A stretch of 64,000 nt of DNA, taken from Pseudooceanicola atlanticus. GTDB lineage: Bacteria > Pseudomonadota > Alphaproteobacteria > Rhodobacterales > Rhodobacteraceae. Positions 27,533 through 36,499 of this stretch are shown here, in pieces. The notes below the pieces were generated by a model. It had not been told where the DNA came from. It was given only the letters and a program-made list of their open reading frames with translations, and made no database searches. The position numbers and the translations under genes are program-made. Numbering within the stretch: the stretch's first letter is position 1; each line of letters starts with the position of its first letter. The DNA lies in assembly GCF_000768315.1 (NCBI RefSeq), contig NZ_AQQX01000007.1:1-64000 (forward strand), written 5' to 3'.

Positions 27533-29068
27533 ATGATCGGAGCGGAAGTCGTCGTCAGGACGTTGGACAGGTGCGGGGTCGATGTCTGTTTCGCCAATCC
27601 CGGTACCTCGGAAATGCACGTCCTGTCGGCACTGGACAGCGCCCCCGACATGCGCCCGGTTCTGGTCCTGCAGGAAAACGTGGCCACCGGGGCGGCGGAC
27701 GGGTTCGCACGGATCGCAGGGCGACCGGCGGCGACGTTGCTGCACCTGGGGCCGGGGTTGGCGAACGGATTGTCGAACCTGCACAACGCTTCGCGCGCGC
27801 TGAGCCCGGTGGTGAACATCGTGGGCGATCACGCGACCGGGCACCGCCGGCTGGATGCGCCGCTGACCTCGGATATCCGGTCGCTGTCGGAGACCGTCAG
27901 CGTCTCGACCCGCTGCGCCATGCCCGGGCGCGGCATCGGGGCAGAAACCGCGGCGGTGGTGTCGGACAGCCTTGGGCCGGTGCCGGGGGTGGCGACGATG
28001 CTGCTGCCTGCCGATGCCGCGTGGCAGGAGGCCGCGGACGACATCGGCAGCCTGCCCGTCAGCCGGGCCGAGGCGCCGGAGGTCGATCATGGCCGGATCG
28101 CGCAGGCCCTGCGCCAGCCCGGCGCGGTTCTGATGCTGGGCCATGACGCCGTGCGGGGTGAGCCCTTGCGCATTGCCGGCCGTATCGCGGCGGCGACGGG
28201 GGCCGCGCTGATGGCGCAGACGACCACCCCGGTGACGGATCGCGGGGCGGGGCGCGTGGCGCTGGAACGCCTGCCGTTCAATCCCGATCAGGCGCGGCAA
28301 CGGCTGGCCGGGGCTCCGGTTGTCGTTCTGGCCGGGGCGCGGGCGCCGGTTGCCTTTTTCGCCTATCCCGGAACGCCTGGGCGCCTGACCGCGCCGGACA
28401 CCACGGTGATCGAACTGTGCCCGCCCGAGGTCACGGCGAGCGACCCTCTCTCTGCCCTGGCGGAGGCCTGTGGCGCCACGGAGGATCCGGTTGTGCAGCC
28501 GCCGCGCCTTCCCGACCTGCGGGGCGGAGCGCTGGATGCGGCCAAGGTGGGGGCCGTGCTGGCGCGCCACCTGCCCGAAGGCGCCATCGTCGTGGACGAG
28601 GCGATGACCAATGGCGTGCCGATTGCCGCCGCCACGGCCGCCGCCGCGCCGCATCGCTGGTGCCAGAACATGGGCGGGTCGATCGGATATGGCGCGCCGC
28701 TGGCCATCGGCTGTGCGGCGGCGGACCCGACTGTGCCGGTCGTGGCCCTGATCGGGGACGGCTCGGCCATGTACACGATCCAGGCGCTGTGGACGCAGGC
28801 GCGCGAGAACCAGAACGTGACCACGATCATACTCGCCAACCGGTCCTACCGTATCCTGCAGGCCGAGGTCGCCAAGATGGACCCGACCCAGAGATCCAAC
28901 GCGATGGACGACATGCTGCGGATCGATGCGCCGGTGCTCGACTTCGTGGCGATGGCGCAGGGGATGGGCGTCGCGGCGGATCGCGTGTCAACCGCGGAGG
29001 AACTGGACCGCGTGTTGCGTGACGCCTTTGTCCAGCCGGGGCCGCGACTGATCGAGGTGTCGTTGTGA
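27533..29068 (+). CDS. thiamine diphosphate-dependent enzyme (acetolactate synthase / benzoylformate decarboxylase family)
   Basis: A cytosolic ThDP enzyme of 511 residues. It has three domains: Pyr (catalytic Glu48 in VLQENVATGAADGFAR), a middle domain, and PP (GDGSAMYTIQALW near residue 408, with the downstream LANRSY completing the metal motif). It resembles the acetolactate synthase large-subunit-like and MdlC-like proteins that decarboxylate 2-oxo acids. No small regulatory subunit is adjacent, which argues against valine synthesis. It overlaps the DauA-like dehydrogenase by four bases (GTGA), so a 2-oxo acid made by that enzyme is a natural substrate; this is inference. Confidence 0.82.
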   Translation: MIGAEVVVRTLDRCGVDVCFANPGTSEMHVLSALDSAPDMRPVLVLQENVATGAADGFARIAGRPAATLLHLGPGLANGLSNLHNASRALSPVVNIVGDHATGHRRLDAPLTSDIRSLSETVSVSTRCAMPGRGIGAETAAVVSDSLGPVPGVATMLLPADAAWQEAADDIGSLPVSRAEAPEVDHGRIAQALRQPGAVLMLGHDAVRGEPLRIAGRIAAATGAALMAQTTTPVTDRGAGRVALERLPFNPDQARQRLAGAPVVVLAGARAPVAFFAYPGTPGRLTAPDTTVIELCPPEVTASDPLSALAEACGATEDPVVQPPRLPDLRGGALDAAKVGAVLARHLPEGAIVVDEAMTNGVPIAAATAAAAPHRWCQNMGGSIGYGAPLAIGCAAADPTVPVVALIGDGSAMYTIQALWTQARENQNVTTIILANRSYRILQAEVAKMDPTQRSNAMDDMLRIDAPVLDFVAMAQGMGVAADRVSTAEELDRVLRDAFVQPGPRLIEVSL

Positions 29069-30201
29069 CCACGATTGCGGATGTCATCATCATCGGGGCC
29101 GGGATCGCGGGGGCCTCTCTCGCCTGGCGATTGCGCGGGACGCGGCGGGTCGTGCTGCTGGAGGCAGAGGACAGCCCGTCGCACCATTCCACCGGCCGCT
29201 CGGCAGCGATGATGACACCCTACGCAGGCGCGCCGCTGATCCGTGCCGCCAGCGTGGCCAGCCGTGCGTTCCTGCTGGCCCCGTCGGACGGGTTCAGTGA
29301 CGCGTCTCTGACAACGCCGCGTGGCGTGCTGCGCCTGGCGGGCGAGGCGGAGCTGGCCGCGCTGGATGCCGCCCATGACGACGGGATTGCGGAGGGGCGT
29401 CCGTTCAAGCGGATGACCCGGGCCGAGCTGATGGCAATGGGGCTGCCGATCACGGACCGCGTGGTCCGTGGGCTGCTGGATACGGAGCCGCGCGACATCG
29501 ATGTCGACGCGCTGCACCGGGGCTTTCTGAAAGGGTCCGGGGCGGAGCTGTGGTTGAAAGCTCCTGCTGTTTCCATCAGTCGGAAAGGGCCTGACTGGGT
29601 GGTCGAGACACCCAAAGGGGTCGTCACCGCGCCCGTCTTAGTCAATGCGGCGGGGGCCTTTGCGGACCGGGTCGCTGGTTTGGCGGGCGTGACGCCCCGC
29701 GGTCTGACCCCGTGCAAACGAACCATCGCCCATTTCGATCTGCCATCACATCGGACGGGCAAATGGCCGTTGATCGCCGACCCGACCTTCAGCTTCTACG
29801 CGAAACCCGAGGCGACGGGGCTGGTTGTCTCGCCCTCCGACGCCAGCCCGGTCGACCCGGGAGAGGTCTGGCCGGATGACATTGACATCGCGGTGGCGGT
29901 GGACCGGATGCAAGGCTGGCTGGATATCGCGGTGCGCCGCCCGAGCGCCGCATGGTCCGGCCTGCGCAGTTTCTTCGTGGATGAAGACCCGGTTGCGGGC
30001 TTCGATCCCGAGGTTCCGGGGTTTTTCTGGTATGCCGGGCAGGGGGGATACGGGATCCAGTCCTCTCCGGCCCTGTCGCGGGTGGCTGCGGCGATCCTGT
30101 GCGATGCCCCCATCCCGGCCGATCTTTCCGACGCTGGCCTGACGCGCGATGCGCTGTCGCCGGCGCGGCTGTCTCAATCATCAAGGAAGGACCCGATATG
30201 A
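29065..30201 (+). CDS. FAD-dependent D-amino-acid dehydrogenase-like protein (DauA/DAO family)
   Basis: A flavoenzyme that strongly resembles D-arginine dehydrogenase (DauA) in layout, 378 residues from GTG at 29065. It has VIIIGAGIAGASLA for FAD, SHHSTGRSAAMMTPYAG near 40, SFYAKPEATG near 235, WSGLRSFFVDEDPVAGF near 300 and GQGGYGIQSSPAL. Positions that bind the substrate carboxylate in DauA as I recall them (two Arg, one Tyr) are kept, but the DauA active-site His and loop Tyr are replaced (Met49, Ala54). It overlaps the ThDP gene (GTGA) and the M81 gene (ATGA). It likely oxidises a D- or alpha-amino acid to the 2-oxo acid. Confidence 0.82.
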   Translation: MTTIADVIIIGAGIAGASLAWRLRGTRRVVLLEAEDSPSHHSTGRSAAMMTPYAGAPLIRAASVASRAFLLAPSDGFSDASLTTPRGVLRLAGEAELAALDAAHDDGIAEGRPFKRMTRAELMAMGLPITDRVVRGLLDTEPRDIDVDALHRGFLKGSGAELWLKAPAVSISRKGPDWVVETPKGVVTAPVLVNAAGAFADRVAGLAGVTPRGLTPCKRTIAHFDLPSHRTGKWPLIADPTFSFYAKPEATGLVVSPSDASPVDPGEVWPDDIDIAVAVDRMQGWLDIAVRRPSAAWSGLRSFFVDEDPVAGFDPEVPGFFWYAGQGGYGIQSSPALSRVAAAILCDAPIPADLSDAGLTRDALSPARLSQSSRKDPI

Positions 30202-31661
30202 CCCGTTTGTTCATCGGCGGTATTGCCACCGAAACCAATTCGTTCAGCCCCATCCCCACGACCATGAGCGATTTCGAAATCGGCGGTATATACGAGGGCA
30301 CCGCGACGCAGGCGGAGCCGCAGCATTTCACCGCGCCCCTTCATGTCTGGCGCAAACGGGCCGAGGCAGAGGGGATCGAGGTAGTCGAGGGTCTGATGGC
30401 CGCCGCGCAGCCCGGGGGCACCACGCTGGGCGCTGTCTGGAGCGACCTGCGCGACCGACTTCTGCAGGATGTGCGCCGGGCCGGGCCGCTGGATATGATC
30501 CTGCTGAACCTGCATGGCGCGATGATCGCGACGGATGAGTTCGACTGCGAGGGCGAACTGTTGGCGGGGATCCGCGAGATCTGTCCCGATGCGGTGATCG
30601 GCTGCGAGCTGGACCTGCATTGCCACCTGACCCGGCGCATGATGCAGGTCACGGACCTGATCGTGCCTTACAAGGAATACCCGCATACCGACATCGTCGA
30701 AGGGGCCGAGGACCTCTGGTCACTGGCCCTGCGGATGCAACGCGGGGAGATCAGGCCGGTCGGTGCCACGGCCGAGTGCAACATGCTGTCGGTCTGGCAC
30801 ACGACCAAGGCGCCGATGAGCGATTTCGTCGCCCGCATGTCGGCGCTGGAACAGGACGGGACGGCTCTGTCCGTGAGTTTCTGCCATGGCTTTGCCTTGG
30901 GGGATTTGCCGGAGCTTGGATCGCGCATGCTGGTTTACGGGGATGGCGACGGGGCGGCGGCGCAGGACCTGGCCGACACGCTGGCCCGAGAGATATGGGA
31001 CATGCGCGACCAGACGCGCACCCGGATGATGACGGAGGCCGAGGCAGTCAAGGCTGCGCTTGCCGTCGGCAATGGGCCTGTCGTCATCGCCGATGTCGCG
31101 GACAATCCCGGCGTCGGGGCCGGCGCCGACAGCACCTACCTGCTGAGCGCGCTGATCGACGCGCAGGTCAAGGGCGCAGTGGTCGGGCTGATGTACGATC
31201 CGATGGCCGTCGCGACCGCGGCCGGTGCGGGCGAAGGGGCAGAGCTGACGCTGCGGATCGGCGGCAAATTCAGCCCGCGGTCGGGGCCGCCGCTCGATCT
31301 GGATGTGCAGGTGTTGCGGGTGGTGGACGACCTGGCCCAGACCACGGTGGCCGGGCAGACCATGTCCTGCGGCCAGGTGGTTCTTGTCGAGACGACAGGC
31401 GGTATCCGGATCGCGCTGGCCGACCGGCGCGTGCAGACCTTCCACCCGGATGCCTTCACCGGTCTGGGCGTCGACCTGGACGAGGCGCCGGTCATCGTGG
31501 TCAAGTCGACCCAGCATTTCCACGCGGGTTTTGCCCCGGTCGCGGCGGAGATCCTCTATGCGCGCTCGCCCACGGCGGTGCAGTTCGAGGGGCCGGAAAA
31601 CCCCTACAAGCATCGCGACGGCAATTACTGGCCGCTCACCGAAACACCGGTTCCGGCATAG
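30198..31661 (+). CDS. M81 family metallopeptidase (MlrC-like), copy 1
   Basis: A zinc-type hydrolase of the family named for microcystin-degrading MlrC, 487 residues. Motifs are TETNSFSPIPT near the start, LNLHGAMIATDEFDCEGELL near 97, CELDLHCHLTRRM near 135 (probable metal ligands), YKEYPHTD near 156 and VKSTQHFHAGFAPVAAEI near 435. ATG at 30198 overlaps the preceding stop (ATGA) and has AAGGAAGG upstream. It is a full-length paralogue of 36496-37962. The family cleaves peptide or amide bonds; most members have unknown substrates. Confidence 0.88.
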   Translation: MTRLFIGGIATETNSFSPIPTTMSDFEIGGIYEGTATQAEPQHFTAPLHVWRKRAEAEGIEVVEGLMAAAQPGGTTLGAVWSDLRDRLLQDVRRAGPLDMILLNLHGAMIATDEFDCEGELLAGIREICPDAVIGCELDLHCHLTRRMMQVTDLIVPYKEYPHTDIVEGAEDLWSLALRMQRGEIRPVGATAECNMLSVWHTTKAPMSDFVARMSALEQDGTALSVSFCHGFALGDLPELGSRMLVYGDGDGAAAQDLADTLAREIWDMRDQTRTRMMTEAEAVKAALAVGNGPVVIADVADNPGVGAGADSTYLLSALIDAQVKGAVVGLMYDPMAVATAAGAGEGAELTLRIGGKFSPRSGPPLDLDVQVLRVVDDLAQTTVAGQTMSCGQVVLVETTGGIRIALADRRVQTFHPDAFTGLGVDLDEAPVIVVKSTQHFHAGFAPVAAEILYARSPTAVQFEGPENPYKHRDGNYWPLTETPVPA

Positions 31662-31714
31662 GTCGTTTCAGGTTCCGCATGAAGGCATGCAGTCAGGGAC
31701 CGGGCGGGGGGCGG

Positions 31715-32311
31715 TCAGACCGATTGCACCTGGGGTTCGGTGCAAATGCACAGAACCTCGGCCTGGCCCTCGCCGGTACTGACGTAGCCATGGGCCATCT
31801 GGCTGTCGAGGTAGACACTGTCCCCCTTGTGCAGGATCAGCGGTTCGTAATGTTCGGTGTGGACTTCGACCGAGCCTTCCAGCACGTACAGGAACTCTTC
31901 ACCGCCATGGCGGAACAGCTCTCCGAAGCTCTTGAGGTCACGGGCTTTCAGCTTTGCCAGGATCGGGACGATGAACTTGTTCTTCACGTCCGGGCACAGG
32001 TAGAAATAGTCGTAATTCTCGGTGCTTATCAGCGCGCCTTCACCCTTGTAGGCCGGAGCGAGCCGGCTGTTCGGCGCGGTCATTTCCTTGGTGGCGCGGT
32101 TGTCGGTTCCCGACACCAGGTCGCCGATCTGCACCGACAATCCGTCACACAACTTCAGGATGACATCGAGCGTGGGCGAAAGCGCCCCGTTCTCGATTTT
32201 GGAGATGGTGGAGACCGAAACGCCGGACCGGCTGGCCAGGTCTGCGAGGGTCAGTTGTCCGGCCTTGCGCAGCGTTCTGAGGCGTTGGCCGACTTCGCTT
32301 TTGTACGACAT
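31715..32311 (-). CDS. XRE family regulator with C-terminal cupin
   Basis: A 198-residue regulator. A helix-turn-helix at about residues 9-63 (LRTLRKAGQLTLADLASRSGVSVSTISKIENG) precedes a cupin at about 120-190 (HGGEEFLYVLEGSVEVHTEH, KGDSVYLDSQMAHGY). The cupin would bind the inducer. It sits between two modules, convergent with the ThDP-DauA-M81 operon and divergent from the DauA-TRAP-M81 operon, and could control both. The shared divergent gap (32312-32461) is AT-rich with two dyads. Such regulators often govern amine and amino-acid catabolism (PuuR type). Confidence 0.9.
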   Translation of the reverse strand: MSYKSEVGQRLRTLRKAGQLTLADLASRSGVSVSTISKIENGALSPTLDVILKLCDGLSVQIGDLVSGTDNRATKEMTAPNSRLAPAYKGEGALISTENYDYFYLCPDVKNKFIVPILAKLKARDLKSFGELFRHGGEEFLYVLEGSVEVHTEHYEPLILHKGDSVYLDSQMAHGYVSTGEGQAEVLCICTEPQVQSV

Positions 32312-32461
32312 GACAAGATCCCCCCTGACGGTCGGCCCGCTTTTTCCACAAAACTACCGTCCGGCATAGCTGTAAATCAACGAAATTTTCGTATGTGAGA
32401 ATTTTTCTTGTAATAAAATTCGAATCTGGCAAGGCTCGGGGCACAGGCGAAAAGGGAAGCC
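32312..32461. promoter_or_regulatory. divergent promoter region with two dyads
   Basis: AT-rich gap of 150 bases. It holds ACGAAA-T-TTTCGT (32380-32392) and GAATTTT-N9-AAAATTC (32399-32405 / 32415-32421), both perfect. They lie 40-80 bases upstream of the DauA-like gene start and are good candidate operators for the XRE-cupin protein. Confidence 0.6.
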
Positions 32462-33607
32462 ATGAGCGCGCAAGACAATATTCAGACAGAGATCGTGGTG
32501 ATCGGTGCCGGGATCGCGGGGGCCTCGGTCGCGGCAGAACTGGCGGCGACCCGGCAGGTTGTGCTGCTGGAGATGGAAAGCCAGCCGGGCTATCACACGA
32601 CCGGACGCTCCGCCGCGGTCTTCGCCCCATGCTATGGGCCCGCGCCGATCCGGCACCTGACCCGCGCATCGGAGGCGTTCTTTCGTAATCCGCCTGAGGG
32701 GTTCAGCGCGGCCCCGCTGTTTTCACCGCGGTCGATCCTGATGATTGCCCGTCCCGAACAGGTTGCGGCGCTGGATCAACTGACCGAAGCCGTATCCGCC
32801 GAAACCGTCGTCCGCCGACTGCAAGGGGCGGAGGTGACGCAAGCGCAGCCCTTGCTGCGTGAGGGCTATGCCAGCGACGCGATGCTGGACGAACTGGGGC
32901 AGGATATCGACGTGCATGCCCTGCATCAGGGTTTCCTGCGGATGTTCCGTGCAAGGGGCGGCAAGCTGATGACCGGGGCCGGGGTGACGGCGCTGGATCG
33001 GGACGGCCAAGATTGGCGGATCGAGACGCCGCAGGGCCAGTTGCGGGCGCCCATCGTGGTGAACGCTGCCGGCGCCTGGGCTGAAGAGATCGGCACGCTG
33101 GCCGGGGCAGAGCGGATCGGCCTGACGCCCAAGCGCCGCACGGCGCTGATGGTCGCCGATCATCCCGACATCGCCACCGCCGCATTGCCGATCACGGTCG
33201 ATGTGGAAGAGGAATTCTACCTCAAGCCCGATGCGGGCCGCCTGCTGATTTCCCCGGCGGACGAGACGCCGTCGGCCCCCTGTGACGCCCAGCCCGAAGA
33301 GCTGGACATCGCCATCTGCGCGGACCGGATCATGACCGCCTTCGACCTTGAGATCCGGCGGATCGAAAACAGCTGGGCCGGCTTGCGCAGCTTCGTGCCC
33401 GATGGCGCGCCGGTGGTGGGCTATTCCGACCGCGCGCCGGCCTTCTTCTGGCTGGCGGGGCAGGGCGGATACGGCATCCAGTCGGCGCCCGGCATGGCGC
33501 AATTCGCAGCCTCGGGCATCCTGGGACAGGACGTGCCGTCGCATATCATGGAAACCGGGTTCGACCCCGACAGCGTCCGGCCTGGCCGGTTGAAGGCGGC
33601 CGCATGA
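32462..33607 (+). CDS. FAD-dependent D-amino-acid dehydrogenase-like protein (DauA family)
   Basis: A closer DauA-like flavoenzyme, 381 residues. FAD motif VVIGAGIAGAS near 13, QPGYHTTGRSAAVFAPCYG near 41, LTPKRRTALMV near 220, EEEFYLKPDAG near 242, NSWAGLRSFVPDG near 300 and GQGGYGIQSAPGM near 340. The Arg and Tyr residues that hold the amino-acid carboxylate in DauA, as I recall them, are kept, as is the loop Tyr (Tyr58), but the active-site His is Val53. It overlaps the TRAP permease by four bases (ATGA), so it is coupled to import. Predicted role: oxidise an imported D-amino acid to the 2-oxo acid. Confidence 0.85.
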   Translation: MSAQDNIQTEIVVIGAGIAGASVAAELAATRQVVLLEMESQPGYHTTGRSAAVFAPCYGPAPIRHLTRASEAFFRNPPEGFSAAPLFSPRSILMIARPEQVAALDQLTEAVSAETVVRRLQGAEVTQAQPLLREGYASDAMLDELGQDIDVHALHQGFLRMFRARGGKLMTGAGVTALDRDGQDWRIETPQGQLRAPIVVNAAGAWAEEIGTLAGAERIGLTPKRRTALMVADHPDIATAALPITVDVEEEFYLKPDAGRLLISPADETPSAPCDAQPEELDIAICADRIMTAFDLEIRRIENSWAGLRSFVPDGAPVVGYSDRAPAFFWLAGQGGYGIQSAPGMAQFAASGILGQDVPSHIMETGFDPDSVRPGRLKAAA

Positions 33608-34887
33608 TCTGGCTGGTCCCCGTCGTCTCGCTGGTCTTCCTCGCTTCGGGGTTGGCGCTGGCCTATGTGATCGGTGGATCGGCCATGCTGGCCTTCGTGG
33701 CCACGGAAAAGACCCGCTACCTGGCGATCATGCCGCAGAAAGTGTTCTCGCAGATCAGCGTGTTTTCCCTGCTGGCGATGCCGCTTTTCATTCTCGCCGG
33801 CGAGGTGATGAACCGGGGCGGCGTGACCAAGGCGCTGATCGACCTGTCGATGGCGCTGGTGGGACGGGTCCGGGGCGGGCTGGGCCATGTGAACATCATG
33901 ACATCCGTCTTCTTTGCCGGGATCTCGGGATCGGCGGTGGCGGACGCGGCGGCGCTGTCGAACACGCTGGTCCCGGCCATGAAGGAACGCGGCTACACGG
34001 CGGCCTATGCCGGGGCGATCACCGCAGCGTCGTCGATCATCGGGCCGATCGTGCCGCCCTCGATCATCCTGATCTTCTATGGCGCGCTGATGCAGACCTC
34101 GGTCGCGGCGCTGTTCGTGGCGGGGATCCTGCCCGGGCTGGTGCTGGCCGGGGCGCTGTTTGCCGTCAATGCCTGGTATGCCTGGCGCGAGGATCATCCG
34201 CGGGTCGAAAAGGGCGATGCCCCGCCCGTTCTGCCCGCGATCTGGAAGGCGCTGCCCGCCATGGCGCTGCCCTTCATCATCGTGGGCGGTATCGTCTTCG
34301 GCTGGATGACCCCGACCGAGGCCGCCGCCGTGGCCGTGGTTGCCGCCGCCGCCGTGGCTTGGTTCTACGAGGGGCTGAACCGGTCCGACCTCTGGGAAGC
34401 GCTGTCGCGCACCGCCGTCCTGACCGGGTCGATTTTCATGATCCTATGCGCCGTCGCGGCCTTCGGCCACCTGGCGGCCTTGGAACGCATTCCGCAGGCG
34501 CTGGCCGCGCTGGTGGACCGGATGGGGCTGGGCCCGGTGGGCTACCTGCTGGTGATGAACGTGCTGTTCATCATCGCGGGAATGGTGCTGGACGTGACCG
34601 TCGCGCTGGCCCTGCTGGTGCCGCTGCTGGCGCCTGTCGCGCTGGCCAACGGCGCGGACCCGGTGCACCTGGGCATCGTCATCTGCTTCAATCTGTCGAT
34701 CGGCCTCGTCTCTCCGCCACTGGGCGGGTGCCTTCTGATCGTGTCGACCGTCACCGGCGTCCGCTACTGGGAACTGGCCCGCAAGGTCATCCCCTTCGTG
34801 ATCGCCGAGATCGTGGTGCTGGGCCTGCTGGTCGCGGTGCCGGATATCAGCCTGCTGCTGCCCCGTCTGATGGGGCTGTGGAACTGA
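33604..34887 (+). CDS. TRAP transporter large permease (DctM type)
   Basis: The 12-helix membrane subunit of a TRAP importer driven by an ion gradient, 427 residues. Family features are PLFILAGEVMNRGG near 60, FFAGISGSAVADAAALS near 105, ITAASSIIGPIVPPSIILI near 140 and SIGLVSPPLGGCLLIVS near 365. It starts inside the preceding dehydrogenase stop. The gene order M-P-Q is unusual, as most operons read P-Q-M. A TRAP receptor and small subunit follow. Confidence 0.92.
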   Translation: MIWLVPVVSLVFLASGLALAYVIGGSAMLAFVATEKTRYLAIMPQKVFSQISVFSLLAMPLFILAGEVMNRGGVTKALIDLSMALVGRVRGGLGHVNIMTSVFFAGISGSAVADAAALSNTLVPAMKERGYTAAYAGAITAASSIIGPIVPPSIILIFYGALMQTSVAALFVAGILPGLVLAGALFAVNAWYAWREDHPRVEKGDAPPVLPAIWKALPAMALPFIIVGGIVFGWMTPTEAAAVAVVAAAAVAWFYEGLNRSDLWEALSRTAVLTGSIFMILCAVAAFGHLAALERIPQALAALVDRMGLGPVGYLLVMNVLFIIAGMVLDVTVALALLVPLLAPVALANGADPVHLGIVICFNLSIGLVSPPLGGCLLIVSTVTGVRYWELARKVIPFVIAEIVVLGLLVAVPDISLLLPRLMGLWN

Positions 34888-34946
34888 CAAGACACTCAAT
34901 AACAAACTGAAAACCAATAGAGAAAATCAACGGAGAGGAAAACAAC

Positions 34947-35918
34947 ATGAACATGAGGACATGCATCGCCGCGTCGGCCGCGGCCATCCTGCTGGCCCTG
35001 CCGGCCACCGCCGAGGTCAAGATCGCCTTGGACGGCCCGCCGGACATGGAGCAATCGGGCACCTATGTCTGGGCCCATACCTTTGCCGAACACCTGAAGG
35101 CCAACGGGATGGAGGCGGTCGAATACGAGCGCAACTCCTTGGGCGAAGAAGCCGAGCGCCTGGACCAGGTCAGCACGGGCCTTCTGGAAGTGTCGATGTC
35201 GGACGCCAAATCGGCGGGTCAACTGGACGGAACGATCTTCGGGTCGATGATGCCGTTCTTCTTTGCCGATGGCGATGAACTGGACATGGCGCTGGAAGAC
35301 GGCGGCATGCTGGAAATGATCAACGAGGGCACGACGCCGCATGGCGTGCGGGTGCTGGACCTTGTCTATCTCGGCCTGCCCTCGGGCATCTTCACCACCG
35401 AAACGCCGGTCCGCACCTTCGAGGATTTCTCGGGCCTGCGAATGCGCGCGCTGGACGAGCTGCAGATCCAGACCTTTGAACAATGGGGCGCCAAGGGTAC
35501 CATCGTGTCCTGGTCCGAAGTGCCGAACGCCCTGCAGACGGGTGTGGCAGAGGGCTACCTGAACCCGCCCTTCGTGCCGCTGGTCTATGGCCATACCTCG
35601 TTCATCAACTACTTCACCGACGTGAAGACCTCGGCCTCTGTCCGGATCGCGATTGCGTCCGAGGACTGGTACCAGTCGCTGTCGGACGAGGAACGCGCCG
35701 TGGTCGATGAAGGCGCGCAGCTGGCACATGACGCCAACCGGACCTTCGTGAAGGAACGCGAGCAGGTCTTCGACGATCTGGAAGCCGCCGGTATCGAGGT
35801 GATCCGCCTGACCGAGGAAGAGCGCGCCAAGTTCCGCGAAGCCTCCCAGCCGCTTTACGAGGCTGTCGACATGCCCGAGGGCGCGTTCGAGGCCTGGAAA
35901 GCCGCGGTCGGTCGGTGA
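34947..35918 (+). CDS. TRAP transporter substrate-binding protein (DctP type)
   Basis: Periplasmic receptor, 323 residues, with a Sec signal (CIAASAAAILLALPATA, cleaved near residue 22). The ligand-anchoring Arg region reads DFSGLRMRALDELQ near residue 168, followed by EVPNALQTGVAEGYLNPPF near 190. A 59-base A-rich leader and a strong GGAGAGGAAAACAAC site precede its ATG, the only gene in this operon with such a leader, so it is likely made in excess. Its stop overlaps the small permease start (GTGA). Confidence 0.9.
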   Translation: MNMRTCIAASAAAILLALPATAEVKIALDGPPDMEQSGTYVWAHTFAEHLKANGMEAVEYERNSLGEEAERLDQVSTGLLEVSMSDAKSAGQLDGTIFGSMMPFFFADGDELDMALEDGGMLEMINEGTTPHGVRVLDLVYLGLPSGIFTTETPVRTFEDFSGLRMRALDELQIQTFEQWGAKGTIVSWSEVPNALQTGVAEGYLNPPFVPLVYGHTSFINYFTDVKTSASVRIAIASEDWYQSLSDEERAVVDEGAQLAHDANRTFVKEREQVFDDLEAAGIEVIRLTEEERAKFREASQPLYEAVDMPEGAFEAWKAAVGR

Positions 35919-36499
35919 GCACCCTCCGCGCCATAGCAAGAGGGCTGGACCGGGTTTCGGTCCAGCTGAACCGCGTCGGGCTGGTCGTCGCCGTGCTGGC
36001 AGTGCTGGTGATGCTGGCCGCCGCGTCCTGGCAGGTGATTGCCCGCTACGTGCTGTCCCAGCCCCCTATCTGGACCGAGGAACTGGCGCGGTTCTCGATG
36101 GTCTGGGCGGGGCTGATGGGGGCATCCTGCGCATTCCGCTTCAAGGCCGATCCGACGCTCTTTCCCGAGGCGCTGAAGGCGACGGGGGCGGTCGGGGTGA
36201 TCGTCACCCTGATCCGCAGCGCGGGCACCCTGATCTTTGTCTGCGTGTGCATCTGGTTCTGCGTGTTCGGCCCGGGCATGAATATCGCACGCGGCTATAT
36301 CGGCCGCCTTGCCGGGCGCCAGGCGGAAACCATGGACGTGCCGATGCTTGTCTTCGGCATCGCCATCCCGATCGCCTTCACTTTCATCGTCATCCACGTG
36401 CTCGCCGATATCGCGCGGCTGGTCCTGCCGCAGGACAGGCCCGCGTCCGAGCCGGATGTGGACCCTGATACGGACCCTGATACGGACCCTGCCACATGA
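35915..36499 (+). CDS. TRAP transporter small permease (DctQ type)
   Basis: Small membrane subunit, 194 residues from GTG at 35915, with about four helices (LVVAVLAVLVMLAAASWQVIARY, VIVTLIRSAGTLIFVCVCIW and LVFGIAIPIAFTFIVIHVLADI among them). It contains the conserved EELARFSMVWAGLMGASCAF near residue 50. The C terminus is an odd acidic tail made by 12-base repeats (DPDT DPDT DPAT) and overlaps the next start. Confidence 0.88.
   Translation: MSTLRAIARGLDRVSVQLNRVGLVVAVLAVLVMLAAASWQVIARYVLSQPPIWTEELARFSMVWAGLMGASCAFRFKADPTLFPEALKATGAVGVIVTLIRSAGTLIFVCVCIWFCVFGPGMNIARGYIGRLAGRQAETMDVPMLVFGIAIPIAFTFIVIHVLADIARLVLPQDRPASEPDVDPDTDPDTDPAT
36461..36496 (+). repeat. 12-base tandem repeat at 3' end of TRAP small permease gene
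   Basis: GACCCTGATACG occurs at 36461-36472 and 36473-36484, followed by a diverged third copy. It keeps frame and gives a DPDT-type tail directly ahead of the overlapping ATG of the next gene at 36496. Likely slippage-prone. Confidence 0.9.

Noticed and set aside
27448-28146. Frame overlapping the start of the ThDP gene
   Set aside because: Shadow of the ThDP enzyme, which has clear domain motifs in its own frame.
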